From contig CAZNJT010000039.1 in NCBI GenBank assembly GCA_964573475.1, positions 1-14,551 on the forward strand: 14,551 bases of DNA. The letters are read 5' to 3'. Below the pieces are notes generated by a model. It worked only from the letters and a program-made list of their open reading frames with translations, was not told the DNA's origin and searched no databases. Shown here piece after piece: positions 1 to 7,232 of this stretch (positions within the stretch are counted from its first letter, which is position 1; each line of letters opens with the position of its first letter). Position numbers and translations under genes: made by a program. This DNA is from CAVZKK01 sp964573475 (GTDB lineage: Archaea; Thermoproteota; Bathyarchaeia; Bathyarchaeales; Bathycorpusculaceae).

Positions 1-2
1 AG

Positions 3-185
3 AAATGGTGGGAAGCAATAGTCGCTTTCGAATCCTTCGGAAAGCGGTCCATTGGTTTGTATCTTTGGCAGAACAGAAATGGAACATGGAAAAGAAAGCA
101 TAAGTTTAACATAAGGAATCTAGATGAATGGAATAAACTCAAAAACGCCATAGAACAGCTAACACCCAAACTTGTTCCCAAATAG
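3..185 (+). CDS. Partial small basic protein, C-terminal 60 residues, possibly PC4-like
   Basis: The third frame is open from the window edge to a TAG at 183-185 and encodes 60 residues; the start lies outside the window. The peptide alternates hydrophobic and basic residues (EAIVAFESFGKRSIGLYLW, then NGTWKRKHKFNI) and ends in a helix-like DEWNKLKNAIEQL. This order of beta strands, a W-K-R-K-H-K basic turn and a terminal amphipathic helix with EW..L resembles the single-stranded nucleic-acid-binding PC4 fold. That likeness is my inference from the pattern and not a recognised family match. The other two forward frames have stops within this stretch. The next gene on the same strand starts 53 bp downstream. 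Confidence is good that it is coding and low on function. Confidence 0.6.
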   Translation, partial: KWWEAIVAFESFGKRSIGLYLWQNRNGTWKRKHKFNIRNLDEWNKLKNAIEQLTPKLVPK

Positions 186-238
186 TCTTCTTGCGTAATT
201 TCATATTTTAAATTCTAATTTACAATACGAATTCAAAA

Positions 239-715
239 TTGAATAATTTTATTAATTCACTACAACAACAAAACAGCAGAAAGGCGAACTCTATGAAAGC
301 CGAGCAAGAAACAAAGGAAGATATACAAAACGAGGAAGAAATTTATCAAGTAAACCATGAGCCGGAACAAGAAATTGGACAAGATGTTGAACAGAGAGAT
401 TACGTAGATGCTGAAGAACCAACAGAGCAAAAAATAGAACCGGCAAAAAACAAGAGTTTAAGGATAAACATTCAAGGAGAAGATAGAAGCAATTTCGTTC
501 ATGGGCTTGCCGTCGGCCTTGGGATTAGTTGCATTGCAACATTTGTCATAGTGTGGATTTCATTGTTTTTCACTCCAAAGTTGCCAGATGGAGTGACATA
601 TGAGAATTTGCTTTCAATTTTCATTTACCCACTCATCTATTTGCTGACGGTAGGTCTGATAGCGCTAACAGCTGGCATAGTCAAACAATTCTACAGTGCA
701 AAAAGCAAGTTCTAA
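239..715 (+). CDS. Hypothetical membrane protein with acidic N-terminal region and two transmembrane helices
   Basis: I do not recognise this 158-residue protein. Residues 1-80 are hydrophilic and very rich in Glu and Gln, with no fold signature, and look disordered. Residues about 88-112 and 122-147 form two strongly hydrophobic helices separated by a short loop (TPKLPDGVTYENL), and the C-terminus is a short basic tail (KQFYSAKSKF). This fits a small membrane protein with the acidic tail on one side. The frame opens at a TTG with no SD in front of it, though an AT-rich TATA-like stretch lies at about 203-212. The first ATG, at 293 (residue 19), is preceded by AGGCGA, one base off AGGTGA, and is a good alternative start that leaves the membrane part intact. 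It lies 71 bp before the DUF4443 gene on the same strand. Confidence 0.62.
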   Translation: MNNFINSLQQQNSRKANSMKAEQETKEDIQNEEEIYQVNHEPEQEIGQDVEQRDYVDAEEPTEQKIEPAKNKSLRINIQGEDRSNFVHGLAVGLGISCIATFVIVWISLFFTPKLPDGVTYENLLSIFIYPLIYLLTVGLIALTAGIVKQFYSAKSKF

Positions 716-798
716 ACACTGAATATTTCAAAATCCACGTATTTCTGACCTATAATAATTTAATAACCAACAGCCTTAAACTATAATTGTGGAAACTT

Positions 799-1437
799 AT
801 GCCCTACAAGTTTAAGCAGCTTCTAGAAAAAATCGCAGGTGAAAAAGCCCCGGGTCCATCTCCATCGTTTTCTGTGTTCCACCTACTGCGTGCAATAGAG
901 CTTATAGCAGAGAAGACGATGGGGCGTGCCAAATTGGCTGATGGTTTAAATGTGGGAGAAGGTGCTGTGCGCACTATATTAGATCGGTTAAAAGACGCTG
1001 GTTTATTTGCAATCTCTAGAGATGGATGTACCCTTACAAGTGAGGGCTTAAAGCTCTTGAAAGAATACAGATCAATTTTTAAGAAGAAAATTGAAATTGG
1101 AAAAAACGAGTTAACACTCGCAGACTACAATTTTGCAATCTTAATCAAAAATCGTGGACATAAAGTTAGATCAGGTGTAGAGCAACGTGATGCGGCAGTA
1201 ATGGCTGGTGCAAAAGGTGCGACAACAATAATGTTCAAAGAAGGACGCTTAAAAATTCCCTCGGTGAGCGGCAATGTGGCTAAGGATTTTCCAAACGCGG
1301 CAAACCAGATAGTTAGGCTTCTGGAGCTAGAGGAAAACGATGTAATAATAATTGGAAGTGCTGACAGTTTGGGAAAAGCCGAATACGGCACTTTAGCGGC
1401 AGCATGGACAGTTCTGAATGACTGCCGAGGAATGTAG
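799..1437 (+). CDS. DUF4443 family protein with N-terminal winged helix-turn-helix
   Basis: This archaeal protein of about 212 residues has an N-terminal winged-helix DNA-binding domain. The opening APGPSPSFSVFHLLRAIELI, then GRAKLADGLNVGEGAVRTIL as helix-turn-helix and a wing around SRDGCTLTSEGLKLL, match the architecture I know for DUF4443 proteins. The C-terminal half, about residues 100-210, is alpha/beta with a glycine- and alanine-rich segment and DVIIIGSADS near the end, possibly ligand binding; its ligand is not known to me. I prefer the ATG at 799; a TTG at 787 would add four residues. A TATA-like TATAATAATTTAATA lies at 751-765. The gene ends 14 bp from the convergent GPN-loop GTPase. 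A transcriptional regulator is likely but no target is visible. Confidence 0.8.
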   Translation: MPYKFKQLLEKIAGEKAPGPSPSFSVFHLLRAIELIAEKTMGRAKLADGLNVGEGAVRTILDRLKDAGLFAISRDGCTLTSEGLKLLKEYRSIFKKKIEIGKNELTLADYNFAILIKNRGHKVRSGVEQRDAAVMAGAKGATTIMFKEGRLKIPSVSGNVAKDFPNAANQIVRLLELEENDVIIIGSADSLGKAEYGTLAAAWTVLNDCRGM

Positions 1438-1451
1438 GCGCGTATCTTTCA

Positions 1452-2368
1452 TTAGTATGTGTATTTTTCTCCTCCAGCTAGGATGCGTTCTAGGGATGTG
1501 TTAAAGTTTATTATTCCCTCGTTTGTTTTTGCTGAAATTGGAGTTAGTAAAAATTTTAAACCAAGCTGGTAGATTGCCCGCATCACGTTTCTGCTCAGCA
1601 AACGTTTTGTTCCTTCAAGTTTTTGCTCAATTGAGGTTTCTAAAGCCTTTTGGTTGGCTGACCAATCCACAATTTTGTCAACTTCTTCTTTTGGGAGCAA
1701 ATCGCTTTTTGAGAGCAGATGAACTTGGGGTAGGAAGAAACGGTTGTAGACTGCTGTTGAAAGGAAAAGATTTGAAACATAGTTAAGCGGGTTGACCGAG
1801 AAAACAGCGTCGAACAAATAAACTATGGCTTTTGGCTCTTTTGTAAGTTCGCTAGCAATATAGGGACCGCTTGCTCTAAAAGCAAATAACTCCATCTGTC
1901 CGGAAGTGTCAACCAAAACGATGTCTGACTTTAATTCCTCAATTTCCTTTGAAATTTGTTCAATTTCATCTGCAATCAAATCAGCAGCCATTATTAATGC
2001 GCCGTTTGGACCTAGACCATATTTTTCCATCAAATCTTCGACGTTTACGTAATCACGAACATCTACATCAGGCGAATATGGAAGCGTTAATACCCCTGGG
2101 TCGAGGTTCACGACTGCGACATTTTGTTTGGATATTTTCAACCATTCACTAAAGGCTGCTGTNNNNNNNNNNNNNNNNNNNNNNNNNNNNNNNNNNNNNN
2201 NNNNNNNNNNNNNNNNNNNNNNNNNNNNNNNNNNNNNNNNNNNNNNNNNNNNNNNNNNNNNNTCACGACTGCGACATTTTGTTTGGATATTTTCAACCAT
2301 TCACTAAAGGCTGCTGTGAGCATTGATTTTCCAGATCCAGCGGTTCCTATTATGAAGACTATTAGCAT
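1452..2368 (-). CDS. GPN-loop GTPase, interrupted by an artificial assembly gap
   Basis: GPN-loop GTPases are dimeric P-loop GTPases of archaea and eukaryotes; the eukaryotic ones help assemble RNA polymerase II. Merging the two identical 55-bp copies around the 100-N gap gives an uninterrupted 253-residue protein, the usual family length. In that reading G1 is GTAGSGKS (8-15), the family-defining Gly-Pro-Asn loop is GLGPNGAL (66-73), G3 is DTSGQME (102-108), G4 is SKSD (168-171, a variant of NKxD), and G5 is PISAKTNEG (225-233). As deposited, the frame is broken into an N-terminal piece (to 2368) and a C-terminal piece that reads through Ns. GGATGA lies 8 nt before the ATG at 2368 as a possible SD. 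The gene converges with the DUF4443 gene. I am confident of the family; its archaeal role is not established. Confidence 0.93.
2108..2162. repeat. Left copy of the 55-bp duplication flanking the gap
   Basis: This stretch is base-for-base identical to 2263-2317. It encodes, on the minus strand, the segment TAAFSEWLKISKQNVAVV just after the P-loop of the GTPase. The duplication is best explained as two contig ends sharing the assembler word length, not as a biological repeat. Confidence 0.95.
2163..2262. other. Assembly gap, exactly 100 N
   Basis: The run of 100 Ns is a fixed-size scaffold gap, not a measured distance. The 55 bases on its left (2108-2162) are identical to the 55 bases on its right (2263-2317). 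Removing the gap plus one copy (155 bp) restores the GPN-loop GTPase frame exactly. Confidence 0.98.
2263..2317. repeat. Right copy of the 55-bp duplication flanking the gap
   Basis: Identical to 2108-2162. It is contiguous with the P-loop-encoding end of the GTPase gene, so this copy joins the start codon side while the left copy joins the rest of the gene. One of the two should be collapsed. Confidence 0.95.
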
Positions 2369-2678
2369 CTTCTTTTCATCCCTATATTTCAGCTGTGAAA
2401 CGTGTTAAATATCACCACATAATCGGCAAGTAAAAACTTTCCCTATTTATTCGTTATAATACCCTCGTCTTTGGACGCTTTTTGCTGGCTTTCTGTGAAG
2501 CCTAGCCCTCCCTTATATATAAGATTCTGGAGTGTGGTTCCACTATCTAATAAGCTTTTTAGAAAAGTGAAAGCAAAGAAGAGGAAGATGAAGAAGAATT
2601 TTCTTACGGTGTTTTACATTCGAGAAAAATTAGGGATTGCAGAAGACATCTCTATTTTTGGTGCTGAAACCTTTTCTT
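2369..2678. other. 310-bp intergenic region with a palindromic TATA element; no convincing gene
   Basis: This is the longest gene-free stretch. It holds the palindrome CTTATATATAAG at 2512-2523 and a small hairpin (GGCTT at 2487-2491 pairing with AAGCC at 2498-2502). A plus-strand frame from an ATG at 2588 gives 50 residues beginning MKKNFLTVFYIREKLG. It has a GAGG three bases upstream, but it runs 62 bp into the 3' end of the transglutaminase-like gene on the other strand and has no recognisable features. The rest is AT-rich. I looked for tRNA, C/D-box and zinc-ribbon signatures and saw none. Confidence 0.5.
2512..2523. promoter_or_regulatory. Palindromic TATA box, possible promoter for the GPN GTPase or a divergent transcript
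   Basis: CTTATATATAAG is a near-ideal archaeal TATA box and reads identically on both strands, so direction cannot be decided from the box. On the minus strand a start about 26 bp downstream would fall near 2490 and give the GTPase a leader of roughly 120 nt. On the plus strand the start would be near 2545, ahead of the weak 50-residue frame at 2588. Confidence 0.45.
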
Positions 2679-3803
2679 TTAAGATGGGATTTCTGGTGGT
2701 TGTGGTTCTGGGATACTTGGTTGAGCTTGTCTTGACATGATAAACACGGTTATACCAATACAGACTAAAATCGCAGTGATCACCAATAACAACACGAAGA
2801 ATGTGGATAAGATTGTTACAGTTTGAATTGTGCTGTCCGCTCCAGCGTAATCATTATTTCCAGACCAACTTGAACGAATATAGCATATGCCAGCGTCTTC
2901 TGTATTCCAAGCGTACGTGAAATATCCATGATTCGTCGTGGTTGTGTCTAAAACTTTCCAAGGTGAATTGTTGATTTTGATGTAAATGGTAATGGTTCTG
3001 TTTTGCAAGGGTGGTGAAAGTTGTCCAGAAAGTGTGACCGTGCCTCCTTGGATAAGGTATGTAGGTGAAATAATCAGCGATATTGTTGAATATGCTAAGG
3101 TTTTGTCGCTTGCAGAAACCTGTCCATAAGTCGTTTGTTCACAGTTCTCAAGAGTAATTACTTGCGCTGGAGCATTTTTCAACTTGTCTGGACATTCGCC
3201 AACTCTCCATCCATTTTGCCAATCTCCCCCCGTAACTTCAGCCACATAATAGCGGATGTTATTGTACGTTACGTAGTAGGCTTGTCCTCTTGCATCATGA
3301 GGCACATATGAAAGGCTAACGCCGATGTTCATGTGAGCTTGACTTTCATAGTACAGAAGTACAACATCAAGCCCGTGAGCCTTCACAATTGAAGCTGCAA
3401 CATAGGAAAAAAGGTCGCAGTCTCCCTTATTTTCCACAATTGTTTCTACAGGATACTTTACTGGAGTCTCATTATAATGTATTTGATGCACAATCATAAG
3501 CACCCCATTTACGAAATCTTCATCGTCTGTGTAAATTTCTAAGAGGCAGTCGGCAATGGGCTTTAAAGCATAGGGCGTAACAAACTTGGCGAAATTGCTG
3601 TTTGAATTTAGACTATGGCTCTTTTCGGTATAGTATTCGTAAAGCGATTGTTGAACTGTAACATTCAGCCTATAATACGCTAAACCGTCTGGTTTATCTA
3701 AAAGCTGATAGGATTGGCTGTAGTTTTCTGAAAAACCTTGCGGGAGCAGATAAAAAATTATAAGGAAAACAATTACTAGCAGTAAGGTCTTCGGTTTTCT
3801 CAT
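2679..3803 (-). CDS. Exported transglutaminase-like protein with Ig-like domain and C-terminal membrane anchor
   Basis: The 374-residue protein begins with a basic stretch and a hydrophobic signal segment (about 5-24). A transglutaminase-like core follows: NKGDCDLFSYVAAS places the nucleophile-like Cys at 129, SQAHMNIGV places His at 157, and YYVAEVTGGDW supplies an acidic partner (E189 or D194). This is the Cys-His-Asp/Glu arrangement of the papain-like transglutaminase fold, which in prokaryotes often acts as a protease or amidase and not a cross-linker. Residues about 240-330 form an Ig-like beta domain (LIQGGTVTLSGQLSP, NRTITIYIKIN). A hydrophobic helix at about 333-355 and a Pro-rich tail end the protein. 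It is therefore probably anchored on the outer face of the membrane. Substrate is unknown. The CinA-like gene lies 47 bp upstream. Confidence 0.8.
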   Translation of the reverse strand: MRKPKTLLLVIVFLIIFYLLPQGFSENYSQSYQLLDKPDGLAYYRLNVTVQQSLYEYYTEKSHSLNSNSNFAKFVTPYALKPIADCLLEIYTDDEDFVNGVLMIVHQIHYNETPVKYPVETIVENKGDCDLFSYVAASIVKAHGLDVVLLYYESQAHMNIGVSLSYVPHDARGQAYYVTYNNIRYYVAEVTGGDWQNGWRVGECPDKLKNAPAQVITLENCEQTTYGQVSASDKTLAYSTISLIISPTYLIQGGTVTLSGQLSPPLQNRTITIYIKINNSPWKVLDTTTTNHGYFTYAWNTEDAGICYIRSSWSGNNDYAGADSTIQTVTILSTFFVLLLVITAILVCIGITVFIMSRQAQPSIPEPQPPEIPS

Positions 3804-3850
3804 AGAAAATTTTGTTGTAAGTCTAATTTAAGGCATTTATGAACTGCTAA

Positions 3851-4663
3851 TCAATAGTTTCTGTTTTGAAACTTAATTTTTCCATTGTTCTTCTGGACAA
3901 GTTCTGATAACTGAATTATTGCTTTTTCTAGGCGTTCTTTGGCTGTTTTAGAGTCTTTTGTGATGGTTGAAAAGTGGATTTCTAAGTGTGGTTTTTTCTC
4001 CTCTCCTTTTGGATGAGATTTTATGTAAACGTATGAGCTGTCATGCATTGTTTGGTCGATTAAAGGAGCCAAAGTTGACTCCATGATGTTATCTGCGTAT
4101 ATGCTTACCTCAAAAAACGCAACTTTTCCAGCCTCCTTCTTAAGCAACGGTGCAACAGACTCATCAAAAATAGCTTCCATCTCCGATGGAACACCTGGCA
4201 ACGCTATTAAAAATGTTTTTTCAACGTTCAACATTATGCCTGGTGCCGTGCCAACAGGATTTGGCAATGGTTCTGCACTTTCCGGGAGCTTTGTCATTTT
4301 AACCCTAGCTGGTGTTAACTCAACCTTTTCAATTCTTCCTGCTTTGACGTAAGCTTCATATTTTTTCCTAACCATTTTCAAAGCTTTTTCGTTGACTTCT
4401 AATTTGAGGTTTAATGCTTTGGCTATTCCCTCTAACGTTTTATCGTCAAAGGTTGGTCCTAGCCCGCCTGTTGTTATTATGAACCGAGGTTTCCGTTTTA
4501 GGGCTTCGAGTATAACCTTTGCAATTTCATCAACATAATCAGCGACAACTGTTATTCGATTCACCATCATTCCTAATGAGGTGGCACGTCTAGCCAGCCA
4601 ATGGGCGTTTGTGTTCAACGTTTTACCTATTAGCAGTTCGTTACCCACGCAGACTATTTCCAT
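3851..4663 (-). CDS. CinA N-terminal (COG1058) domain protein, MoaB/MogA-like fold
   Basis: The protein of about 270 residues is a stand-alone CinA N-terminal domain with the molybdopterin-binding-like fold. It opens MEIVCVGNELLIGKTLNTNA, has the hallmark TTGGLGPTFDDKT (64-76), then PNPVGTAPGIML and ALPGVPSEM, all in family order. In bacterial CinA this domain has ADP-ribose pyrophosphatase activity and a separate C-terminal domain is the nicotinamide mononucleotide deamidase. That second domain is absent here, so names containing 'deamidase' or 'competence-damage protein' overstate what is visible. A nucleotide-pyrophosphatase role is the best inference. I chose the ATG at 4663 because the conserved domain begins there; a TTG at 4675 would add four residues. 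Confidence 0.87.
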   Translation of the reverse strand: MEIVCVGNELLIGKTLNTNAHWLARRATSLGMMVNRITVVADYVDEIAKVILEALKRKPRFIITTGGLGPTFDDKTLEGIAKALNLKLEVNEKALKMVRKKYEAYVKAGRIEKVELTPARVKMTKLPESAEPLPNPVGTAPGIMLNVEKTFLIALPGVPSEMEAIFDESVAPLLKKEAGKVAFFEVSIYADNIMESTLAPLIDQTMHDSSYVYIKSHPKGEEKKPHLEIHFSTITKDSKTAKERLEKAIIQLSELVQKNNGKIKFQNRNY

Positions 4664-4770
4664 TTGCCGATTCAATTTCTCACATTTCCACCTTAAACGT
4701 TAAAAAATAAAATAGTTTGCCCTTTTTATGCCGTTTGCTAACTTACCATCTAAAAAGCTAGGGGCGTAGT

Positions 4771-4977
4771 CTATTTTTTCTTGCTAAGCCACCATTTCAA
4801 GTATTCTTTTTTCCGCTTTTCCTGCTCTTCTTCCTTAGTTTCAAATGAAGGTCTCAGCTTCTCTCTTAGTTCCATCAGTTCTTGTTGTGTTACAGATAGC
4901 CCGCAGCTTTTGCACACGTGGTGTTTGGTGGCTATCATGTATTGCATTTCGCCACCGCATTCTGGGCAATATTGCAT
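4771..4977 (-). CDS. Small zinc-ribbon protein
   Basis: The 68-residue protein has an N-terminal zinc ribbon with two CxxC knuckles (C4 and C7, C22 and C25) in MQYCPECGGEM and HHVCKSCGLSV. A highly charged Lys/Glu-rich helix follows (about 33-65), ending in LKWWLSKKK. Such ribbons occur in archaeal transcription factors and many uncharacterised small proteins; a nucleic-acid or protein-binding adaptor is plausible. The start is chosen at the ATG because GTGAT, an anti-SD match, sits at 4982-4986 just before it. A GTG in that motif could be mistaken for a start three codons earlier. The gene stands alone, about 110 bp from the CinA-like gene and 164 bp from DUF1385. Confidence 0.8.
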   Translation of the reverse strand: MQYCPECGGEMQYMIATKHHVCKSCGLSVTQQELMELREKLRPSFETKEEEQEKRKKEYLKWWLSKKK

Positions 4978-5141
4978 TTTAATCACTCTTTTCTGCCTCT
5001 AGAAGTGAATATGCTTTGAGAAATAGGTTTCGCTTATTTAGTCGTTTAACCTACATAATTATTATTGTTTTTGTGTGTTGTGTTGTTTGTAGAAAAGTGC
5101 ATAGTTAACCCTCAAGGCTCTATTCAACAGAGCGCACATTA

Positions 5142-6032
5142 TTACTGAGATGTTTCCGCTAGACTATTTACTTTCTTTACAGCTTCCAAGGCAACTTCAA
5201 TCATCTTCTCATCTGGTTTTCTTGTTGTTAAGTATTGAAGCCCCAAACCCGGTGCTAATAAGACTTTCATAATTTTTGACTTCTTGTATCTATCACTAAG
5301 CTTCAAAACTTCGTAGGAAACGGCGCCAATTACAGGAATAAGAAGAATCCTATAGGCTAGTTTCATGAAGAACCCTGAATCTGGCATGATTGAGAAAAAC
5401 AGAATACTAATTAAAGCAACGATAAATATGAAAGATGTTCCGCATCTTGGATGAAATCGAGAAAATTTTTTGGCATTCGAAACATTTAGCTCAACTCCAG
5501 CTTCATAGGCATTTATAGCCGTGTGTTCTGCACCATGATATTGGAATACTCTTTTGAACTCTCCAACCAAAGATATGGATGCTAAATACAGCAGTAAAAT
5601 CGCAAGCCGAATTACACCTTCTGCGACATTAAAAACTACTCCCCCAAGACCCAAGGGGGTAGTCAACAAAAAGGGTAAGACGCTAAACAAAAATATTGCT
5701 AAGGCTAAAGCCACGACAACTGTTAGCACTATTTCTTTGGGGTTAAGTTTTTCCTCTTCTTCCAGACTTGCATTTGCAGAAAAATAGAGCCCTTTAACGC
5801 CTATATACAGAGTTTCGAAAAGGGCCACAATGCCTCTCAGAAAAGGCAACCTCAAGACCCTGTGCCTTTCAGATACCGATTTTATTTCCTCTACGTTTGT
5901 CACTATCTCATCATTCGGCTGTCTAACACAAGTCACCATATGCTTTTTAGAACGAATCATAACGCCTTCTATAACCGCTTGCCCACCAAACGCCAGCGAA
6001 GGCTCTTCCTTTTCTTTGGTATCCAACTTCAT
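5142..6032 (-). CDS. DUF1385 (YqhQ-like) membrane protein
   Basis: The 296-residue protein carries the family signatures in order: FGGQAVIEGVMIR (15-27), LPFLRGIVALFETL (62-75), the QYHGAEHTAINAYE block (164-177), FHPRCGTSFIF (193-203) and LLAPGLGLQYLTTRKP (258-273). Hydrophobic helices lie at about 101-125, 134-156, 201-220 and 224-244. DUF1385 proteins such as bacterial YqhQ are widely conserved membrane proteins whose function is not settled. The paired HGAEH and HPRCG motifs with invariant His, Glu and Cys suggest a metal site near the membrane, which is inference. The conserved N-terminal motif begins 15 residues from the ATG, supporting this start. No SD is visible. It lies 76 bp after the PflX-like gene on the same strand. 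Confidence 0.9.
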   Translation of the reverse strand: MKLDTKEKEEPSLAFGGQAVIEGVMIRSKKHMVTCVRQPNDEIVTNVEEIKSVSERHRVLRLPFLRGIVALFETLYIGVKGLYFSANASLEEEEKLNPKEIVLTVVVALALAIFLFSVLPFLLTTPLGLGGVVFNVAEGVIRLAILLLYLASISLVGEFKRVFQYHGAEHTAINAYEAGVELNVSNAKKFSRFHPRCGTSFIFIVALISILFFSIMPDSGFFMKLAYRILLIPVIGAVSYEVLKLSDRYKKSKIMKVLLAPGLGLQYLTTRKPDEKMIEVALEAVKKVNSLAETSQ

Positions 6033-6108
6033 ATTTCATAAGGAGAATGCCAATCTAATATCCTTTTGCTGTTTTCATTTTCCCCTGAAACCAGTGAACT
6101 GAGTGCAT

Positions 6109-7200
6109 TTAGGTTATGAAGTTTGCTAAATTCGATTCTCTAGCCAATCTAACGGCCCTTTCCATCTCATCCCTTGTCAGTTTTCTGCATAGTTCTGGAA
6201 TTTCACGTGCTCGCCATTCAGGTCTATATTGAAACATGACGTTAACCCTCGTTTCTGTGCCTAGATTTTCAGCTATCCATTTTATGATTGGTTTTGTGCA
6301 GCATTCTAGATGATTCGGCAAAACTAGTATGCGTATTATAAGTTCGCCGTATTTTTTTGCTTCTAAATGATTATACGTGCATACTTTCCAGTAGTTTGGC
6401 GCATCAGAAATTTTTTCTGCACATTCGCTTGGTCCATACTTAAAGTCTAATAGGTAAACATCGGCGAATCCTGCTAAGAGTTGGGCTGTTTCTGGACTGT
6501 AGTAAGTGTTTGAGTTCCAAACAACTGGAATATTTACGTTTACATGTTTGAAGGTTTTAAGCCATTGTTGCAACCATGGTGTTGGTTCTCCGCCAACAAG
6601 GTTTGCGTTCCTGCAGCCGTTCATGCGTAAGTGCTCAACTTCCTTTGCTAATTCTTCGGGCTTGTAGACTTCTCCCTTCTCCATCCATTGAGAAATCGTC
6701 CAGTTCTGACAGTGGTGACAACGCATTGTGCAGCCCATGGTGAAAACGGTTCCAGAAGGCACCAGTTCAGGTTCCTCACCAACATGTTCAAAGATGCTTG
6801 AAACCGTTATTTCTGAACCGCATCTGCAATAGCCCACCTTACCTTCTAATCTGTTAACCCCGCATCTACGCGTACAAAAATGACAACTGTGAAGAATCCT
6901 GCTTGCGATTTCGATTTTCAAATCAAGATAAGATTTTTCTGGTTTTTGCATTTCCTTCAAATTTCTTTGCTTTGCATCAATTTCTCCTTCAATTTTGTAA
7001 AATTCTCGCGTAAGCCTCGTGTGTTTTTGCCAAAGCTCTTCCAAAGAATCGCTTTCGCTGAAATCTGCCGGAACTTTTTTGGCTATTATGAATTTTGCTG
7101 CTTTCTCATCTTGGGTAACAGCGAAGTATCTGGCCAAAGTTTTCTTTACCATTTCATCGTTTAAAACTGCTGTAGCATCTGGACGGAGAAGTCTCCACAT
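6109..7200 (-). CDS. Radical SAM protein, PflX (COG1313)-like
   Basis: Radical SAM enzymes reduce S-adenosylmethionine at a [4Fe-4S] cluster to make a 5'-deoxyadenosyl radical. The cluster motif here is C-x3-C-x2-C in MGCTMRCHHCQNW (C157, C161, C164). Upstream, SCHFCTRRCGVNRLEGKVGYCRCG provides five more Cys (106, 109, 113, 125, 127), typical of PflX-like proteins related to pyruvate formate-lyase activating enzymes. GGEPTPW is the SAM-contact GGE motif. Residues 1-100 form a helical, charged extension that may be a coiled coil and is longer than I expect for the group. The ATG at 7200 is used; a TTG three codons upstream is also possible. It follows the AmrS-like gene by 23-32 bp and is probably cotranscribed. 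Its substrate is unknown. Confidence 0.85.
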   Translation of the reverse strand: MWRLLRPDATAVLNDEMVKKTLARYFAVTQDEKAAKFIIAKKVPADFSESDSLEELWQKHTRLTREFYKIEGEIDAKQRNLKEMQKPEKSYLDLKIEIASRILHSCHFCTRRCGVNRLEGKVGYCRCGSEITVSSIFEHVGEEPELVPSGTVFTMGCTMRCHHCQNWTISQWMEKGEVYKPEELAKEVEHLRMNGCRNANLVGGEPTPWLQQWLKTFKHVNVNIPVVWNSNTYYSPETAQLLAGFADVYLLDFKYGPSECAEKISDAPNYWKVCTYNHLEAKKYGELIIRILVLPNHLECCTKPIIKWIAENLGTETRVNVMFQYRPEWRAREIPELCRKLTRDEMERAVRLARESNLANFIT

Positions 7201-7232
7201 TCCAATCAATTTTACTCTATGTTGAGGGATTA

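Noticed and set aside
2108..2317. Biological direct repeat or target-site duplication around the gap
   Set aside because: It lies inside a conserved gene, breaks the frame, and is exactly 55 bp abutting an artificial 100-N gap, so an assembly overlap is far more likely.
2124..2408. Frames reading through the N gap on either strand
   Set aside because: They exist only because Ns do not interrupt translation, and both strands around the gap belong to the GPN GTPase.
2471..2740. Plus-strand frame of 89 residues before and into the transglutaminase-like gene
   Set aside because: It overlaps the 3' end of that gene on the opposite strand, has no recognisable domain, and its hydrophobic end is the antisense of a Pro-rich tail.
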